Shown here in pieces: positions 8,234 to 17,920 of a stretch of 64,000 nt of DNA. Numbering within the stretch: the stretch's first letter is position 1; each line of letters starts with the position of its first letter. Source of the stretch: Alphaproteobacteria bacterium (GTDB taxonomy: Bacteria; Pseudomonadota; Alphaproteobacteria; Micavibrionales; Micavibrionaceae). The stretch covers positions 271,276 to 335,275 of the forward strand of contig JAUIIA010000002.1 in assembly GCA_030432025.1 (NCBI GenBank), in the 5' to 3' direction. The notes under the pieces are model-generated. The model made no database searches. It saw nothing but the letters and a program-made list of their open reading frames with translations, and was not told the origin of the DNA. The position numbers were made by a program, and so were the translations under genes.

Positions 8234-9082
8234 ATTGAACACCAACCGCAAACCGTAATCCTCATAGGCGGCTCCGGCAGCCTAGGGCAAGCGCTTGCGC
8301 CTGCATTTATCCGCGATGGTTATCATGTAATCATCGCCGACATCAGCGAGCCTGAAACCATCCCTGCCGGTGCATCTTTGGCCTATCTGGATGCAAGTGA
8401 TCATGAATCCCTCGAGACTTTCAAAGCAATGCTCAAGGAAAAGGACGTCGATGTGCGCCACGTGGTCAACACTGTCGGCGGCCTCGCAGAAACTGGCCTG
8501 ACCAGCATCATGCAAACCTCCGCCGATGAAATCGGCAAAACAATACGCCTAAATTTGATGACACAAATTCTGCCCGTGAAGTATCTCGGACAATACATGG
8601 CCGAACGCCGCACCCGTGAAGACAATACGGGACTGGACGCCGTAGACCGCAGCTTCGTGCTCACATCCTCCATTAACGCCCAGCAAGGATATAGCATCGC
8701 CTTTTACAGCGCAGCCAAAGGCGGGATCGAGAGCTTCATCCGCCCCGCCGCTATGGATATCGGCCGACACGGAATCCGCATCAACGCTGTCTCACCGGGC
8801 AGTGTCGTAACGCCCGAAACAGCGTCACAACCAAAGGACTTCAATGCCCGCGCACGCGCAGCCGCGCTCGGACGGCTATGCACAGTAGAAGAAATCGCCG
8901 ACAGCATTCGAAGCCTCACAAACCTGACCGGCATAACGGGACAGACCATCACTGTAGATGCCGGCCAATCGATCAATCCGGCGCAATCCCTGTTCCAGCA
9001 AGAAGCAGAAGGCTTGATTACATTGCCCGGTAGCGCCGCCGAAAAAGAAGCCGAAGAGCTGGCATACACACGCCCCGGCTAA
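8234..9082 (+). CDS. Short-chain dehydrogenase/reductase with apparent AUU start
   Basis: NAD(P)-dependent SDR. The cofactor motif (GGSGSLGQALA) and the acidic residue after strand 2 lie upstream of the first conventional in-frame start, a TTG at 8378. Starting at 8378 would delete the Rossmann nucleotide-binding loop. Reading back, the frame is open to a TGA at 8228 and contains no ATG, GTG or TTG. The only good fit is ATT at 8234, with AGGGAG 7 bases upstream (8221-8226), giving 282 residues, a normal SDR length. Catalytic residues are present: Ser in LTSSINAQQG and the YSAAK (YxxxK) pair. The substrate is unknown. A base-call error near 8234 is the alternative to a rare AUU start. Confidence 0.75.
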   Translation: MEHQPQTVILIGGSGSLGQALAPAFIRDGYHVIIADISEPETIPAGASLAYLDASDHESLETFKAMLKEKDVDVRHVVNTVGGLAETGLTSIMQTSADEIGKTIRLNLMTQILPVKYLGQYMAERRTREDNTGLDAVDRSFVLTSSINAQQGYSIAFYSAAKGGIESFIRPAAMDIGRHGIRINAVSPGSVVTPETASQPKDFNARARAAALGRLCTVEEIADSIRSLTNLTGITGQTITVDAGQSINPAQSLFQQEAEGLITLPGSAAEKEAEELAYTRPG

Positions 9083-9149
9083 ATCTAAAATCGTGCAAAA
9101 ACACGCATATCCTGTTCGAAACTCCATATCTTTGTGTTAAAATGGGGGT

Positions 9150-9863
9150 ATGAGCGATGTTATTTCAGACGAAGAAATCAAACTGTCTTTAAGCAAGGAT
9201 GAGGTATTAGCCTTTCTGAAGGATAACCCTGACTTCTTTCAGAACAACCCCGAGGCCCTTGAGCTATTGATCCCGCCAAAGAAGCGTCCGAAGAAGGGCG
9301 AGGTGGCGGATTTTCAATCCTACATGATCCAGCGCCTAAAGGCTGACAAGGATGAAGTGCTTGAAAGCACACGTGAAATCGTCGAAAACTCCCGCGCCAA
9401 CATGAATAACCAGCAACGCGTCCACACAGCGGTTCTGCGCTTGCTTGAAGCCAATAACTTTCAGGATTTCATCCACGCTATCACCATGGATCTGGCCAGC
9501 ATCTTGGATGTTGATATCGCCGTTCTCGTAGTCGAAGCAGACGGTGAAACAATTCCACAAATCCAAATGAACGGCATCCGTATCATCCCCGAAGGGACAG
9601 TCGATAAATGGATGCAGGAAAAAGCAGTATTGCTGCAAGACAACATCAGCGGCATCGAACCGATTTACGGTGGCGGTGCAACATTGGTTAAATCACAAAT
9701 TTTGCTGCGGGTTGACATCTCTATGGATACGCCGCCCGCTATTCTGGCCTTTGGCTCCCGTGACCCCGACATGTTCGGCGAAGGACAAGCTACAGATCAG
9801 GTTATCTTCCTTGCTCGCGTTATCGAGCGTTGCTTCAGATCATGGCTCAAACTCCCGGTGTAA
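9150..9863 (+). CDS. DUF484 family protein
   Basis: A 237-residue protein with the DUF484 pattern: an N-terminal helical motif with FLKDNPDFFQNNPEALELL (residues ~22-40), a coiled segment, and a GAF-like C-terminal domain. DUF484 genes commonly precede xerC in proteobacteria, as here; its last 22 bases overlap the xerC start. The role in recombination or cell division is not established. The start has a purine-rich GGGGGT directly upstream. Confidence 0.85.
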   Translation: MSDVISDEEIKLSLSKDEVLAFLKDNPDFFQNNPEALELLIPPKKRPKKGEVADFQSYMIQRLKADKDEVLESTREIVENSRANMNNQQRVHTAVLRLLEANNFQDFIHAITMDLASILDVDIAVLVVEADGETIPQIQMNGIRIIPEGTVDKWMQEKAVLLQDNISGIEPIYGGGATLVKSQILLRVDISMDTPPAILAFGSRDPDMFGEGQATDQVIFLARVIERCFRSWLKLPV

Positions 9864-10819
9864 CCACCACAGGCTTCACAGCCGACACATTAGCAATTTG
9901 TGCACCCGACCTCGCCAAACGCCTTGCCGATTGGTGCGATTTTTTGCAGCATGAAAAGAAAGTCTCCCGCCACACTTTGCGCGCCTATAGCGCCGATCTG
10001 ACCCACTTCATCAAATTTCTGGTGGCGCATCTGGGCAAAGAACCCTGCCTTGATGACCTGTCCGAAATCGGCATTCGCGACTTCCGCTCTTGGATGTCAA
10101 AGAAAGCGATGGACGGCACGGGCAACGCCAGCCGCGCACGCAGCCTGTCGGGTGTAAAGAGTTTCCTCAACTGGCTCGATAAAAAAGGCATCCTGCATAA
10201 CGCAGCAATTAACACTGTGCGGTCGCCAAAACTGCCACATAAATTGCCAAGGCCATTACAGGAAAATCAGGCTTTGCGTGTTCTGGAGAATGCGGACCTG
10301 CTCGTAAAAGAAGACTGGATCGGACAACGCGACCGTGCCCTATTCACTTTGCTGTACGGATGCGGCTTACGTATCGACGAAGCCTTAAGCTTGAATGTTG
10401 CACAAATGCCGAAAGACGGATTTCTCCGCGTTATCGGTAAAGGGAATAAGGAACGGCAAGTCCCCGTCATTGATATTGTTGAAGAAACCTTGCAAGCCTA
10501 TCTGGAGCAATGCCCCTTCCCTGCCGATACCGAACGCCCGTTATTTACCGGCACACGCGGCGGACGCTTAAATCAAGGTGTCGCACAAAAAGCAATGCGA
10601 CAATTACGTGTGACACTCGGCCTGCCCGAAACGACAACACCGCACGCACTGCGACACAGCTTCGCAACGCACTTGCTGCAAAACGGCGCCAATTTAAGGG
10701 AAATTCAAGAGCTGCTGGGTCATAGCTCTCTCAGTACGACCCAGCGCTATACAGAAGTAAATGCGGAAGAATTGATGCGCATCTATAAAAGCGCGCACCC
10801 AAGATCTAAATCGAGCTAG
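9842..10819 (+). CDS. xerC: Tyrosine recombinase XerC
   Basis: Site-specific recombinase that resolves chromosome dimers at dif with XerD. The N-terminal SAM-like DNA-binding domain (HTLRAYSADLTHFIKFL) is followed by the catalytic domain: Arg in YGCGLRIDEAL, Lys in GKGNKERQVPV, HALRH with the second Arg, His in LLGHSSLSTTQ and the tyrosine nucleophile in TTQRYTEV. The frame also opens at TTG 9830, but the ATG at 9842 (MAQTPGVTT) is preferred, giving 325 residues. It overlaps the DUF484 gene by 22 bases and its stop overlaps the convergent 10816 gene by 4. XerC rather than XerD is inferred from the DUF484 linkage. Confidence 0.88.
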   Translation: MAQTPGVTTTGFTADTLAICAPDLAKRLADWCDFLQHEKKVSRHTLRAYSADLTHFIKFLVAHLGKEPCLDDLSEIGIRDFRSWMSKKAMDGTGNASRARSLSGVKSFLNWLDKKGILHNAAINTVRSPKLPHKLPRPLQENQALRVLENADLLVKEDWIGQRDRALFTLLYGCGLRIDEALSLNVAQMPKDGFLRVIGKGNKERQVPVIDIVEETLQAYLEQCPFPADTERPLFTGTRGGRLNQGVAQKAMRQLRVTLGLPETTTPHALRHSFATHLLQNGANLREIQELLGHSSLSTTQRYTEVNAEELMRIYKSAHPRSKSS

Positions 10820-11109
10820 CTCTGACCGCCGCTCAAATCGATGCCCATTGCTTCAGCAGCCGCATCAACGTCGTTATCGTAATATTCGAGAACTGTGCCT
10901 TCAACACCTGGTGCTTCGCCATAACCTACACCGGGCGTTTTGCCTCGGCTCATTTCATTCAAAGCTCTAAAAAGAATTCTCGCCTTGCGTGCATCTTCAC
11001 TCGCACGGTCTAGCCCCGGATTTGCTTCGGCTGCAATCGCCGGCAATATGGACTCTTCGACAGGGTCGACATCTGTGCCGCCGACAACCTTTAAACCTGA
11101 ATCAGTCAT
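10816..11109 (-). CDS. Hypothetical protein, 97 aa
   Basis: Not recognised. A small acidic protein rich in Ala, Gly and Asp, without signal peptide or membrane segment. ATG 11109 has a good AGGAG ribosome-binding site. The stop overlaps xerC by 4 bases on the opposite strand. It follows lpdA in the same direction across a 109-base gap. Confidence 0.5.
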   Translation of the reverse strand: MTDSGLKVVGGTDVDPVEESILPAIAAEANPGLDRASEDARKARILFRALNEMSRGKTPGVGYGEAPGVEGTVLEYYDNDVDAAAEAMGIDLSGGQS

Positions 11110-11175
11110 AAATTAGGTACTCCTATAACTCAAAATTTGCCTGAGAATAGGAAATTGCATAGCACCCATGCAAGA

Positions 11176-11204
11176 AAGACATGTGCTGCACTGCCGTATG
11201 TCTT
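11176..11204 (-). terminator. Weak hairpin downstream of lpdA
   Basis: A 7-bp stem (AAGACAT / ATGTCTT) lies 15 bases past the lpdA stop, followed on the minus strand by TCTTG rather than a real U-tract. It may be a weak terminator or processing site. Confidence 0.3.
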
Positions 11205-11218
11205 ACTGAGTAACGATC

Positions 11219-12622
11219 TTAGATATGGATCGGACGCTTATGCACAGCCAGCGCAGCTTCCTTCACGACCTCGGTCAGTGTCGGGTGGGCGTGACATGTG
11301 CGTGCAATATCTTCGGCTGTGCCTTCGAATTCCATCACATTGACGACTTCTTGAATGAGATCACCGGCATTCGGGCCAATGATATGCGCACCCAGAATTC
11401 TGTCTGTTTTCTTATCAGCGAGGATTTTAACGAAGCCATCTGACATACCCATCGCACGCGCACGACCATTCGCCATGAACGGGAACTTACCCGCATTATA
11501 GGCAACACCCTCACCCTTCAATTGCTCTTCGGTCTTACCGACATTCGCAACTTCCGGCCATGTGTAAACCACACCGGGGATCAGGTTATAGTCGATATGA
11601 CCACTTTGACCCGCCAGCATTTCCGCCAAAACAACACCTTCGTCTTCGGCTTTGTGCGCCAGCATCGGACCCTTGATCACATCACCAATCGCATAGATAC
11701 CTTCAACGGATGTTTCAAAGAACTCGTCCGTTTCGATAACACCACGATCGGTCATCTCAACACCGACCTTGTCCAGCCCCAAACCGTCTGTATAAGGCTT
11801 ACGGCCAACAGCCATAAGGACAATATCAACGCTCATCTTTTCTTCATCACCACCCGCGGCCGGTTCCATAGTCAGGTCTACACCTTTCTTGGAAGCCTTC
11901 GCGCTTGTAACTTTCATGCCTGTCTTGAAATCAATGCCCTGCTTCTTGAACAGCTTCTGGGATTCTTTGCGAACCTCACCATCCATACCCGGCAGGATCT
12001 GATCCAGATATTCAACAACTGTGACTTCCGTACCCAGACGACGCCACACTGTACCCATCTCCAGACCGATAACACCGCCGCCGATCACGACCATGCTCTT
12101 TGGCACTTCCTTCAGCTCCAGCGCGCCTGTGGAGGATACAATCTTCTCTTCGTCAATCTCGATACCCGGCAATGTCGCAACGTCCGAACCTGTCGCAATC
12201 ACGATGCTGTCGGCTTCGTATTCATCCTTACCGACTTTGACCTTGCCCGCTTCTACAATCTCGGCTGCGCCTTCGATGCGTGTAACTTTGTTCTTCTTGA
12301 ACAGGAACTCAATACCCTTCGTGTTGGCATCAACAACGCCGTCCTTGAACTGCATCATCTTACCGAGATTGAGTTTAGGCTTGGCTTCGATACCGATATC
12401 TTCGAAATGATGCTCGGCTTCTTCGAACTTCTCTGATGAGGACAGCAAAGCCTTAGAAGGAATACAGCCGACATTCAGACATGTCCCGCCCAGCGTCGCG
12501 CGTTTCTCAACACAAGCCGTCTTGAGACCCAATTGAGCACATCGTATCGCACACACATATCCGCCCGGACCTGCACCAATTACAATTACATCGAATTTTT
12601 CAGCCATTTGCTTAATCACCAT
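11219..12622 (-). CDS. lpdA: Dihydrolipoamide dehydrogenase (E3)
   Basis: FAD-dependent E3 that reoxidises the dihydrolipoyl group of 2-oxoacid dehydrogenase complexes with NAD+. Redox-active disulfide [16 protein letters not shown] near residue 45-60, N-terminal FAD motif [17 protein letters not shown] motif [13 protein letters not shown], the second FAD motif [20 protein letters not shown] and the C-terminal His-Glu dyad in [13 protein letters not shown] are all present. Two ATGs are possible (12622 and 12607); the family start [11 protein letters not shown] corresponds to 12607, while 12622 has a weak CGAGA upstream. Here it lies near sucB and sucA, so OGDH is its likely main partner. Confidence 0.95.
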   Translation of the reverse strand: MVIKQMAEKFDVIVIGAGPGGYVCAIRCAQLGLKTACVEKRATLGGTCLNVGCIPSKALLSSSEKFEEAEHHFEDIGIEAKPKLNLGKMMQFKDGVVDANTKGIEFLFKKNKVTRIEGAAEIVEAGKVKVGKDEYEADSIVIATGSDVATLPGIEIDEEKIVSSTGALELKEVPKSMVVIGGGVIGLEMGTVWRRLGTEVTVVEYLDQILPGMDGEVRKESQKLFKKQGIDFKTGMKVTSAKASKKGVDLTMEPAAGGDEEKMSVDIVLMAVGRKPYTDGLGLDKVGVEMTDRGVIETDEFFETSVEGIYAIGDVIKGPMLAHKAEDEGVVLAEMLAGQSGHIDYNLIPGVVYTWPEVANVGKTEEQLKGEGVAYNAGKFPFMANGRARAMGMSDGFVKILADKKTDRILGAHIIGPNAGDLIQEVVNVMEFEGTAEDIARTCHAHPTLTEVVKEAALAVHKRPIHI

Positions 12623-12775
12623 TATCTCGGGTTTAAAATTGGTACAGAGAATATACTCTTATATCGGGAGTTCAAGCCTTTAAGCGCCTGAAAACGCCAA
12701 ATTTATTAACATAATACTTTTATTTAGCATTTATTCATGTTAGATACCCTATAGTTATAAAAAACAGGGGTTCTT

Positions 12776-13729
12776 ATGGCTTTATCGCCGTTCAAATTGA
12801 TGCAGCAAGCCGTTGATATCGTTCAACTTAGCCAGCATCCGACGCATCCGATCGCCGCAACACTTGCCGGTCGTGATGAAAACGATGAGCCCTACATCAT
12901 TTCCAAGACGAATACATGGCCGCGCGCCATCGACGACGCACTGGGCCGGGAGATCAAAATCGGCGGTTCCAGCCCGACTATCCACGCAGAAGTCGCAGCC
13001 ATCCTCGCCGCCCCCGGAAAAACCGAAGGCGCGGAGATTTTCGTCACCGACCCACCCTGCCCGAACTGTGCAAAAAACATCATCGAAGCCGGTATTTCGG
13101 CCGTTTACATCGATCACAAAGGGTTCGGCAAACGTTTCGCGACCGAGCGTGAAAAAGACCTTAAACTTACCTACGCCCTGTTCAAAGATGCGGGCATCCC
13201 CGTATTCGAGGTATTTCGGGAAAAAGAAGAACTGAAACAGCTCGTAAAAATTAAAAAAGACTTCGCTCAACCTACATATGACCGTGCACCACTGATCCGT
13301 CCCGTCAATGGCGAGCCTCGTATATCCGAATTCCTGCGCGATGCCGTTACATTCCGTCAAGAATACAACGCCGAAAGCTGCGCTGCGATTATTGCGCACT
13401 CCCCGTCGGGCGAGGCCCAATTCATTGGCTGTGAAGGCGGCAACGTCATCGGACAAACACGCGACAGCCGTAAAAAATCGGACAGCACCAAATATTCCCT
13501 GAACATGGAGCCGCTGAACCGCGCTTTCATGATCGCCGCCCGCTACGGCCTTAAACTTGACCCCGACTATGTATTTACCTGCCGCGTACCGACCCCGCGC
13601 GAAATGGTCAATTCCGTCGGCGCAGGCGTACGTGACATCCTTATCGACGATTGCGAACAAGGTCGTGACGAACGCTCCTTCGAAGCTCTGGAAGTCCTAC
13701 AAGAAGCGGATATCCTCACCGTCCGTTAG
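12776..13729 (+). CDS. Tandem cytidine/deoxycytidylate-type deaminase with a degenerate second domain
   Basis: 317 residues. The N-terminal half is a zinc deaminase: IHAEVAAIL supplies the zinc histidine and catalytic glutamate, and PPCPNCAKNIIEAG supplies the two zinc cysteines (PCxxC). The C-terminal half (from ~160) repeats the same layout: LNMEPLNRAF aligns with the HAE helix and VPTPREMVNSVGAGVRDILID aligns with the PCxxC helix. There the His has become Asn and both Cys are lost, so it looks like a non-catalytic pseudo-deaminase. The substrate could be dCMP, cytidine or a riboflavin-pathway intermediate; it is not clearly RibD. ATG 12776 has CAGGGG upstream. Confidence 0.7.
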   Translation: MALSPFKLMQQAVDIVQLSQHPTHPIAATLAGRDENDEPYIISKTNTWPRAIDDALGREIKIGGSSPTIHAEVAAILAAPGKTEGAEIFVTDPPCPNCAKNIIEAGISAVYIDHKGFGKRFATEREKDLKLTYALFKDAGIPVFEVFREKEELKQLVKIKKDFAQPTYDRAPLIRPVNGEPRISEFLRDAVTFRQEYNAESCAAIIAHSPSGEAQFIGCEGGNVIGQTRDSRKKSDSTKYSLNMEPLNRAFMIAARYGLKLDPDYVFTCRVPTPREMVNSVGAGVRDILIDDCEQGRDERSFEALEVLQEADILTVR

Positions 13730-13777
13730 ATGCTACCCTACTCCCTGCGCACTTACTTCAAGCAAGGGGAAAGCTTA

Positions 13778-14230
13778 ATGAAAAACATACTCATCATCGC
13801 ACTATTCAGCTTTTTGGGCGGAATTACAGGTTCTATGCTACTCAACGCAGGCACCAGCTGGGCCGCGAAGGAACAAACCCTCTACACAACCAATTTCTAC
13901 AACAATCAAGGTAAGCGTATTGGCGTAATCGGCGCGCATAACTCGGGCGAAGGGACACTATTCCTCTTCAACGGGAACTCCGGCCACACGGAAGTCCAGA
14001 TGGGCGCCTACGGCCAAGGAAGTGAGCGCGGCCAGACCTTACTCGGCCTGCATGACCGTAACGGACACCTGCGCCACCTCACACGCATGCATGGGGCAAC
14101 GGACGCGCCCACCGTTGTGTTTAAGGACAGCTCAGGAAGTGACCGTATTGTCTACGGCATCGACCCGCAGACACAAGCACCATACTTCCGCTACCTCGAC
14201 GGTAACGGAAGATGGCAAAATCTGTTTTAA
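13778..14230 (+). CDS. Hypothetical secreted protein, 150 aa
   Basis: Not recognised. It has an N-terminal signal sequence (MKNILIIALFSFLGGITGSM, with a small-residue region WAA that could be a cleavage site) and a Gly/Asn-rich, beta-looking body. The frame opens at 13730 right after the deaminase stop, but AAGGGGAAAGC in front of ATG 13778 and the signal peptide support the later start. It is probably cotranscribed with the deaminase gene (48-base gap). It ends 3 bases before the convergent sucB stop. Confidence 0.6.
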   Translation: MKNILIIALFSFLGGITGSMLLNAGTSWAAKEQTLYTTNFYNNQGKRIGVIGAHNSGEGTLFLFNGNSGHTEVQMGAYGQGSERGQTLLGLHDRNGHLRHLTRMHGATDAPTVVFKDSSGSDRIVYGIDPQTQAPYFRYLDGNGRWQNLF

Positions 14231-14233
14231 GGA

Positions 14234-15472
14234 TTAAACGTCCAGAACGAGGCGTGCAGGATCTTCGATCGCATCCTTGATGCGGACGAGGAAGCTCACG
14301 GCTTCACGACCATCAACAATACGGTGATCGTAAGAGTGCGCCAGATACATGATCGGGCGCGCTTCGATATCGCCGCTCTTCGTCACAACCGGACGCTGAA
14401 CAATGTTATGCATACCCAGAATACCAGATTGCGGTGTGTTCAGGATCGGTGTGGACAGCATTGAGCCGAAGATACCACCGTTTGTGATTGTGAATGTACC
14501 GCCTGTCATCTCATCGATGGACAGCTTACCGTCACGGGCACGCGTACCCAGATCAACGATCTTGGCTTCAATCTCGGCCATGGACATTTGGTCAGCATCA
14601 CGGATCACAGGAACAACCAGACCTTGCGGTGTGGAAACGGCTACGCCGATATCATAGTAGTTCTTGTAAACAACGTCCGTACCGTCGATTTCGGCATTCA
14701 CAGCCGGGAATTCTTTCAGCGCGTTGATGGCAGCTTTCACGAAGAAAGACATGAAACCGAGCTTAATGCCGTGCTTCTTCACGAACTGGTCTTGATACTG
14801 CTTACGCATATCCATCACAGGACCCATATCAACTTCGTTGAATGTAGTCAGCATAGCGGCAGTATTCTGTGCTTCCTTCAAGCGGGATGCGATTACCTGA
14901 CGCAACTTCGTCATACGCACGCGCTCTTCGCGTGGACCATCTTCGCGCGGCTTACTTTCCGCTTGCGTCACTTCGGAGGTTTTCGGTGTAGGCGCAGCAT
15001 CAGGCGTACCGTGCTTCTCAAGGAAGTTCTGTACATCTTCTTTCGTGATACGGCCGTCTTTACCTGAGCCCCTAACATCGTCAGCACTCAAGTTGTTATC
15101 AGCCAGCATCTTACGCACAGCAGGAGAAGTCTTGGCTTCGCCGGAAGCGGCTTCTGATTTCTCTTCTTTCTTCGGCGCTTCGGCAGCAGCCTCTTTCTTT
15201 GGCTCTTCCTTAGCAGGCGCACTGTCATTCGCAGCGCTGCCTTCGCCCATTTCGCCCAAAACTGCACCAACTTCGACAGTTTCGCCTTCACCTACAGTGA
15301 TTTTAGCGATCACACCGTCTTCAGGGGCATTCACTTCCAAAGTCACTTTGTCTGTTTCCAGCTCAACGATAGGCTCATCAGCTTTCACAGCCTCGCCTTC
15401 TTTTTTCAGCCATTGCGCGACAGTAGCTTCGCTGACAGATTCACCTAGTGTTGGAACTACGATATTGGTCAT
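14234..15472 (-). CDS. sucB: Dihydrolipoyllysine succinyltransferase, E2 of 2-oxoglutarate dehydrogenase
   Basis: Core of the OGDH complex, transferring succinyl from lipoyl to CoA. Domains in order: lipoyl domain with the lipoylated lysine in [11 protein letters not shown] (~residue 43), an Ala/Glu/Lys-rich linker, a peripheral-subunit-binding domain ([11 protein letters not shown], ~117-150), a second linker, and the catalytic CAT domain ending with [13 protein letters not shown] (active-site His and Asp). 412 residues is typical for SucB/OdhB. It lies 101 bases downstream of thiL on the same strand, within the sucA-thiEDL-sucB cluster. Confidence 0.95.
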   Translation of the reverse strand: MTNIVVPTLGESVSEATVAQWLKKEGEAVKADEPIVELETDKVTLEVNAPEDGVIAKITVGEGETVEVGAVLGEMGEGSAANDSAPAKEEPKKEAAAEAPKKEEKSEAASGEAKTSPAVRKMLADNNLSADDVRGSGKDGRITKEDVQNFLEKHGTPDAAPTPKTSEVTQAESKPREDGPREERVRMTKLRQVIASRLKEAQNTAAMLTTFNEVDMGPVMDMRKQYQDQFVKKHGIKLGFMSFFVKAAINALKEFPAVNAEIDGTDVVYKNYYDIGVAVSTPQGLVVPVIRDADQMSMAEIEAKIVDLGTRARDGKLSIDEMTGGTFTITNGGIFGSMLSTPILNTPQSGILGMHNIVQRPVVTKSGDIEARPIMYLAHSYDHRIVDGREAVSFLVRIKDAIEDPARLVLDV

Positions 15473-15573
15473 GGGTTTTTCATCCGTTTTGTCTATATTC
15501 GTTTAGCAAGTTATTTACGCCGAGACGCAGAGGAAAGCAAGCCCCCTAGCATATTTCTAATACATTCTATTTC

Positions 15574-16536
15574 CTAGAAATGTGTCCAGCCGGAGCTTTC
15601 AAATTCAAGTTCTTCGCCGTCATCCCCTAAAACACGCAGCCCTTCACCCGTTTTAAAGCGCCCTGCAACGCTTAAAGTAATGCCGCAAGCCTTGGCCTCC
15701 GCCGTAATCGCATCCAGATCGTTCGGCGCCACCGCCATCGCAACCTCATAATCATCCCCACCCGTCAGAAGCTTTTCCAGACGCACAACACCGTTTTCGA
15801 TCAAAGCAGCCGTCTCTTCCGTGAAAGGGATATCTTTTAATTCGATATCCACCGCGCAGCCTGAAGCCTCACAAAGATGAGAAACATCGGCAATGAAGCC
15901 ATCGGATATATCAACCGCCGCTTTGGCGTGTTTTGCAATGGCGGGACTAAGCGCCACACGCGGCTCGGGTTTGTGACAAACAGCCAAAAACGGTGAAGGG
16001 TCATCCAGTTCGATAATCCCCAACAATGATTTCACACCGACAGCTGCACGCCCGATTGGCCCCGTCAAAACCAGCAAATCGCCATCTTCGGCGCCATTAC
16101 GCTTAACCGCGTGTCCTTTTGGGACATAGCCGAAAATGGTAATGGAAATCAGCAAGCTCCCCTCGGACACAGTCGTATCCCCACCGGAGCAAAACACATT
16201 ATAGCGCTCATTATCTTCCATCAGCGCTTCTGAAAATGCCTTAACCCATGCTTCGTCCGGCTGCTTGGCAAAGGCCAGATTCATCTGATACGCAACCGGT
16301 GTTGCACCCATGGCCGCCATATCCGACAAATTCACACGCAACGCCTTATGCGCAACGTTTTGCGGCAATTCACCGTCCAAAAAATGGGTTCCGCTATTCA
16401 GCGTATCCGAGCTAACCACCAAATCCATATCTTCAGGAACGCTAAAAACTGCGGCGTCATCCAACAGTCCCCCAGCTTCCTCGCGCCCCATAGTCAGCGG
16501 ACGAAAATACTCCTTAACCAGTTCAAATTCGTTCAT
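15574..16536 (-). CDS. thiL: Thiamine-monophosphate kinase
   Basis: ATP-dependent conversion of thiamine monophosphate to thiamine diphosphate. It is of the PurM/AIR-synthase-related fold. Visible family features: VVSSDTLNSGTHF near the N-terminus, LSDMAAMGATP, the glycine-rich CSGGDTTVSEGSLLISI, VDISDGFIADVSHL and LTGGDDYEVAM. The frame continues to a start at 16551, but ATG 16536 (MNEFELVKEYF) overlaps the thiD stop by ATGA and matches the family start, giving 320 residues. It is the third gene of a translationally coupled thiE-thiD-thiL set directly downstream of sucA. Confidence 0.93.
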   Translation of the reverse strand: MNEFELVKEYFRPLTMGREEAGGLLDDAAVFSVPEDMDLVVSSDTLNSGTHFLDGELPQNVAHKALRVNLSDMAAMGATPVAYQMNLAFAKQPDEAWVKAFSEALMEDNERYNVFCSGGDTTVSEGSLLISITIFGYVPKGHAVKRNGAEDGDLLVLTGPIGRAAVGVKSLLGIIELDDPSPFLAVCHKPEPRVALSPAIAKHAKAAVDISDGFIADVSHLCEASGCAVDIELKDIPFTEETAALIENGVVRLEKLLTGGDDYEVAMAVAPNDLDAITAEAKACGITLSVAGRFKTGEGLRVLGDDGEELEFESSGWTHF

Positions 16537-17300
16537 GACCAGTGCTCCCAAAAATGATGAACGGGACCTGCACCCTGACCGACATCCAGACTGTCAGCAT
16601 GCTGCAATGCCTTGGTGACATAGTCTTTGGCGTTCCTCACTGCCTGTGGCAAATCTTCGCCTTTGGCCACACCACACGCAATCGCGGAAGACAGCGTGCA
16701 GCCGGTACCATGAGTATTCTTCGTATCGACACGGGGTGCGGCGAACGTCTCAACACCCGCTTCGGTCGCCAGCGTATCAACACATTCATCACCGTCACCA
16801 TGCCCGCCTTTCACCAGCACGGCCTTGGCCCCTAGTTCCAAAAGCGCCTCCGCGTCGGTACTCCCCAGCAGTTCCGCTTCCTTCATATTCGGCGTGATCA
16901 CATCTGCTATAGGAATAAGAAACGTCTTCAGCGCTTCAACGGCATCATCGTCAATCAGTTGATCGCCGCTGGATGCCACCATTACCGGATCGAGAATAAT
17001 ATTATGCTCGTTAAAACGGTTCAAAACCGCTGCCAGCGTGGAGATGCTGTGGACATTGCCAACCATACCTATTTTGATAGCCGCGGGCGGTACATCTTCA
17101 AAAATGCTAATCAGTTGATCTTCCAGAAAATGTGCAGGAACAGGATATATACGGCGAACGCCTGTTGTATTTTGCGCAGTCAAAGCGGTCATCGCCGCCA
17201 TACCATAGCAACCAAGAGCAGAGAACGTCTTCAGATCGGCTTGAACGCCCGCGCCACCTGACGGGTCCGAGCCTGCAATGCTGAGAACTTTCGGGATCAT
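16533..17300 (-). CDS. thiD: Hydroxymethylpyrimidine/phosphomethylpyrimidine kinase
   Basis: Ribokinase-family kinase that phosphorylates HMP and HMP-P to HMP-PP for thiamine synthesis or salvage. Motifs: AGSDPSGGAGVQADLKTF at the N-terminus, the MTALTAQNTTGV segment, DPVMVASSGDQLI, ITPNMKEAELLLG-like PNMKEAELLG, and the catalytic anion-hole NTHGTGCTLSSAIA. 255 residues, normal length. It overlaps thiE upstream and thiL downstream by ATGA at each junction, implying coupled translation. Confidence 0.95.
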   Translation of the reverse strand: MIPKVLSIAGSDPSGGAGVQADLKTFSALGCYGMAAMTALTAQNTTGVRRIYPVPAHFLEDQLISIFEDVPPAAIKIGMVGNVHSISTLAAVLNRFNEHNIILDPVMVASSGDQLIDDDAVEALKTFLIPIADVITPNMKEAELLGSTDAEALLELGAKAVLVKGGHGDGDECVDTLATEAGVETFAAPRVDTKNTHGTGCTLSSAIACGVAKGEDLPQAVRNAKDYVTKALQHADSLDVGQGAGPVHHFWEHWS

Positions 17301-17920
17301 GCCAATGCCTTCACAAACGCTTGCGCAGCCGCCTCGGGGCTTTCGGCCTCACTGATCGCACGCATCATTGCTACACCTTGCGCGCCGGCATCAATAACGA
17401 CGGTTGCATTCTCGGCTGTTATACCACCAATGCCCACCACGGGCACAGGAGAAATTTTGACCAACTCCGCGAATGCTTCTGCGCCCAATACAGACTTACC
17501 TTTATCCGTTTGTGTCGGGTAAAACGGCCCCGTCCCGACATAATCAACAATGCTCGGGTCTATCGCCGCGAGATGTTCAACCGTAAACGCCGTCTGCCCG
17601 ATAATCGCTTTATCACCCAGCTTTTCGCGCGCTACTTCGGGGGATGCATCGCCCTGCCCCAAATGCACACCATCGGCTTCAACGGCAAAAGCCACATCGA
17701 TATGATCATTGATAAGAAACGGAACCCCAGAACCTCTCAAAAGCTCTGCAATCATCGCCGCCTGGGCATGAATTTCAGCCATATTCCCGCTTTTGTTGCG
17801 GTACTGGACCATCGTCGCTCCACCACGCACAGCATCCATCACTACGCCCGCAACATCACGTCCGGCGCAGCATGATGGGTCTGCTACAAAATATACGGAA
17901 AGATCAAAGTCCCGTGTCAT
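17297..17920 (-). CDS. thiE: Thiamine-phosphate synthase
   Basis: TIM-barrel enzyme joining HMP-PP with the thiazole phosphate to make thiamine monophosphate. Visible motifs: GGATMVQYRNKSG, a pyrimidine-site FLINDHIDVAFAVEADGVHLGQGD, and phosphate-binding GTGPFYPTQTD and VVGIGGITAEN. 207 residues fits the family. Its ATG overlaps the sucA stop by 4 bases (ATGA), so translation of the thiamine genes is coupled to the E1 gene whose cofactor they help make. Confidence 0.94.
   Translation of the reverse strand: MTRDFDLSVYFVADPSCCAGRDVAGVVMDAVRGGATMVQYRNKSGNMAEIHAQAAMIAELLRGSGVPFLINDHIDVAFAVEADGVHLGQGDASPEVAREKLGDKAIIGQTAFTVEHLAAIDPSIVDYVGTGPFYPTQTDKGKSVLGAEAFAELVKISPVPVVGIGGITAENATVVIDAGAQGVAMMRAISEAESPEAAAQAFVKALA

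Noticed and set aside
11522-12436. Long plus-strand reading frame antisense to lpdA (304 codons)
   Set aside because: It has no ribosome-binding site, low-complexity composition and no family features, while lpdA on the other strand has all E3 motifs. High-GC third-position bias explains it.
12782-13660. Minus-strand frame opposite the deaminase (292 codons)
   Set aside because: The deaminase frame has HAE and PCPNC motifs and a ribosome-binding site; the antisense frame has none.
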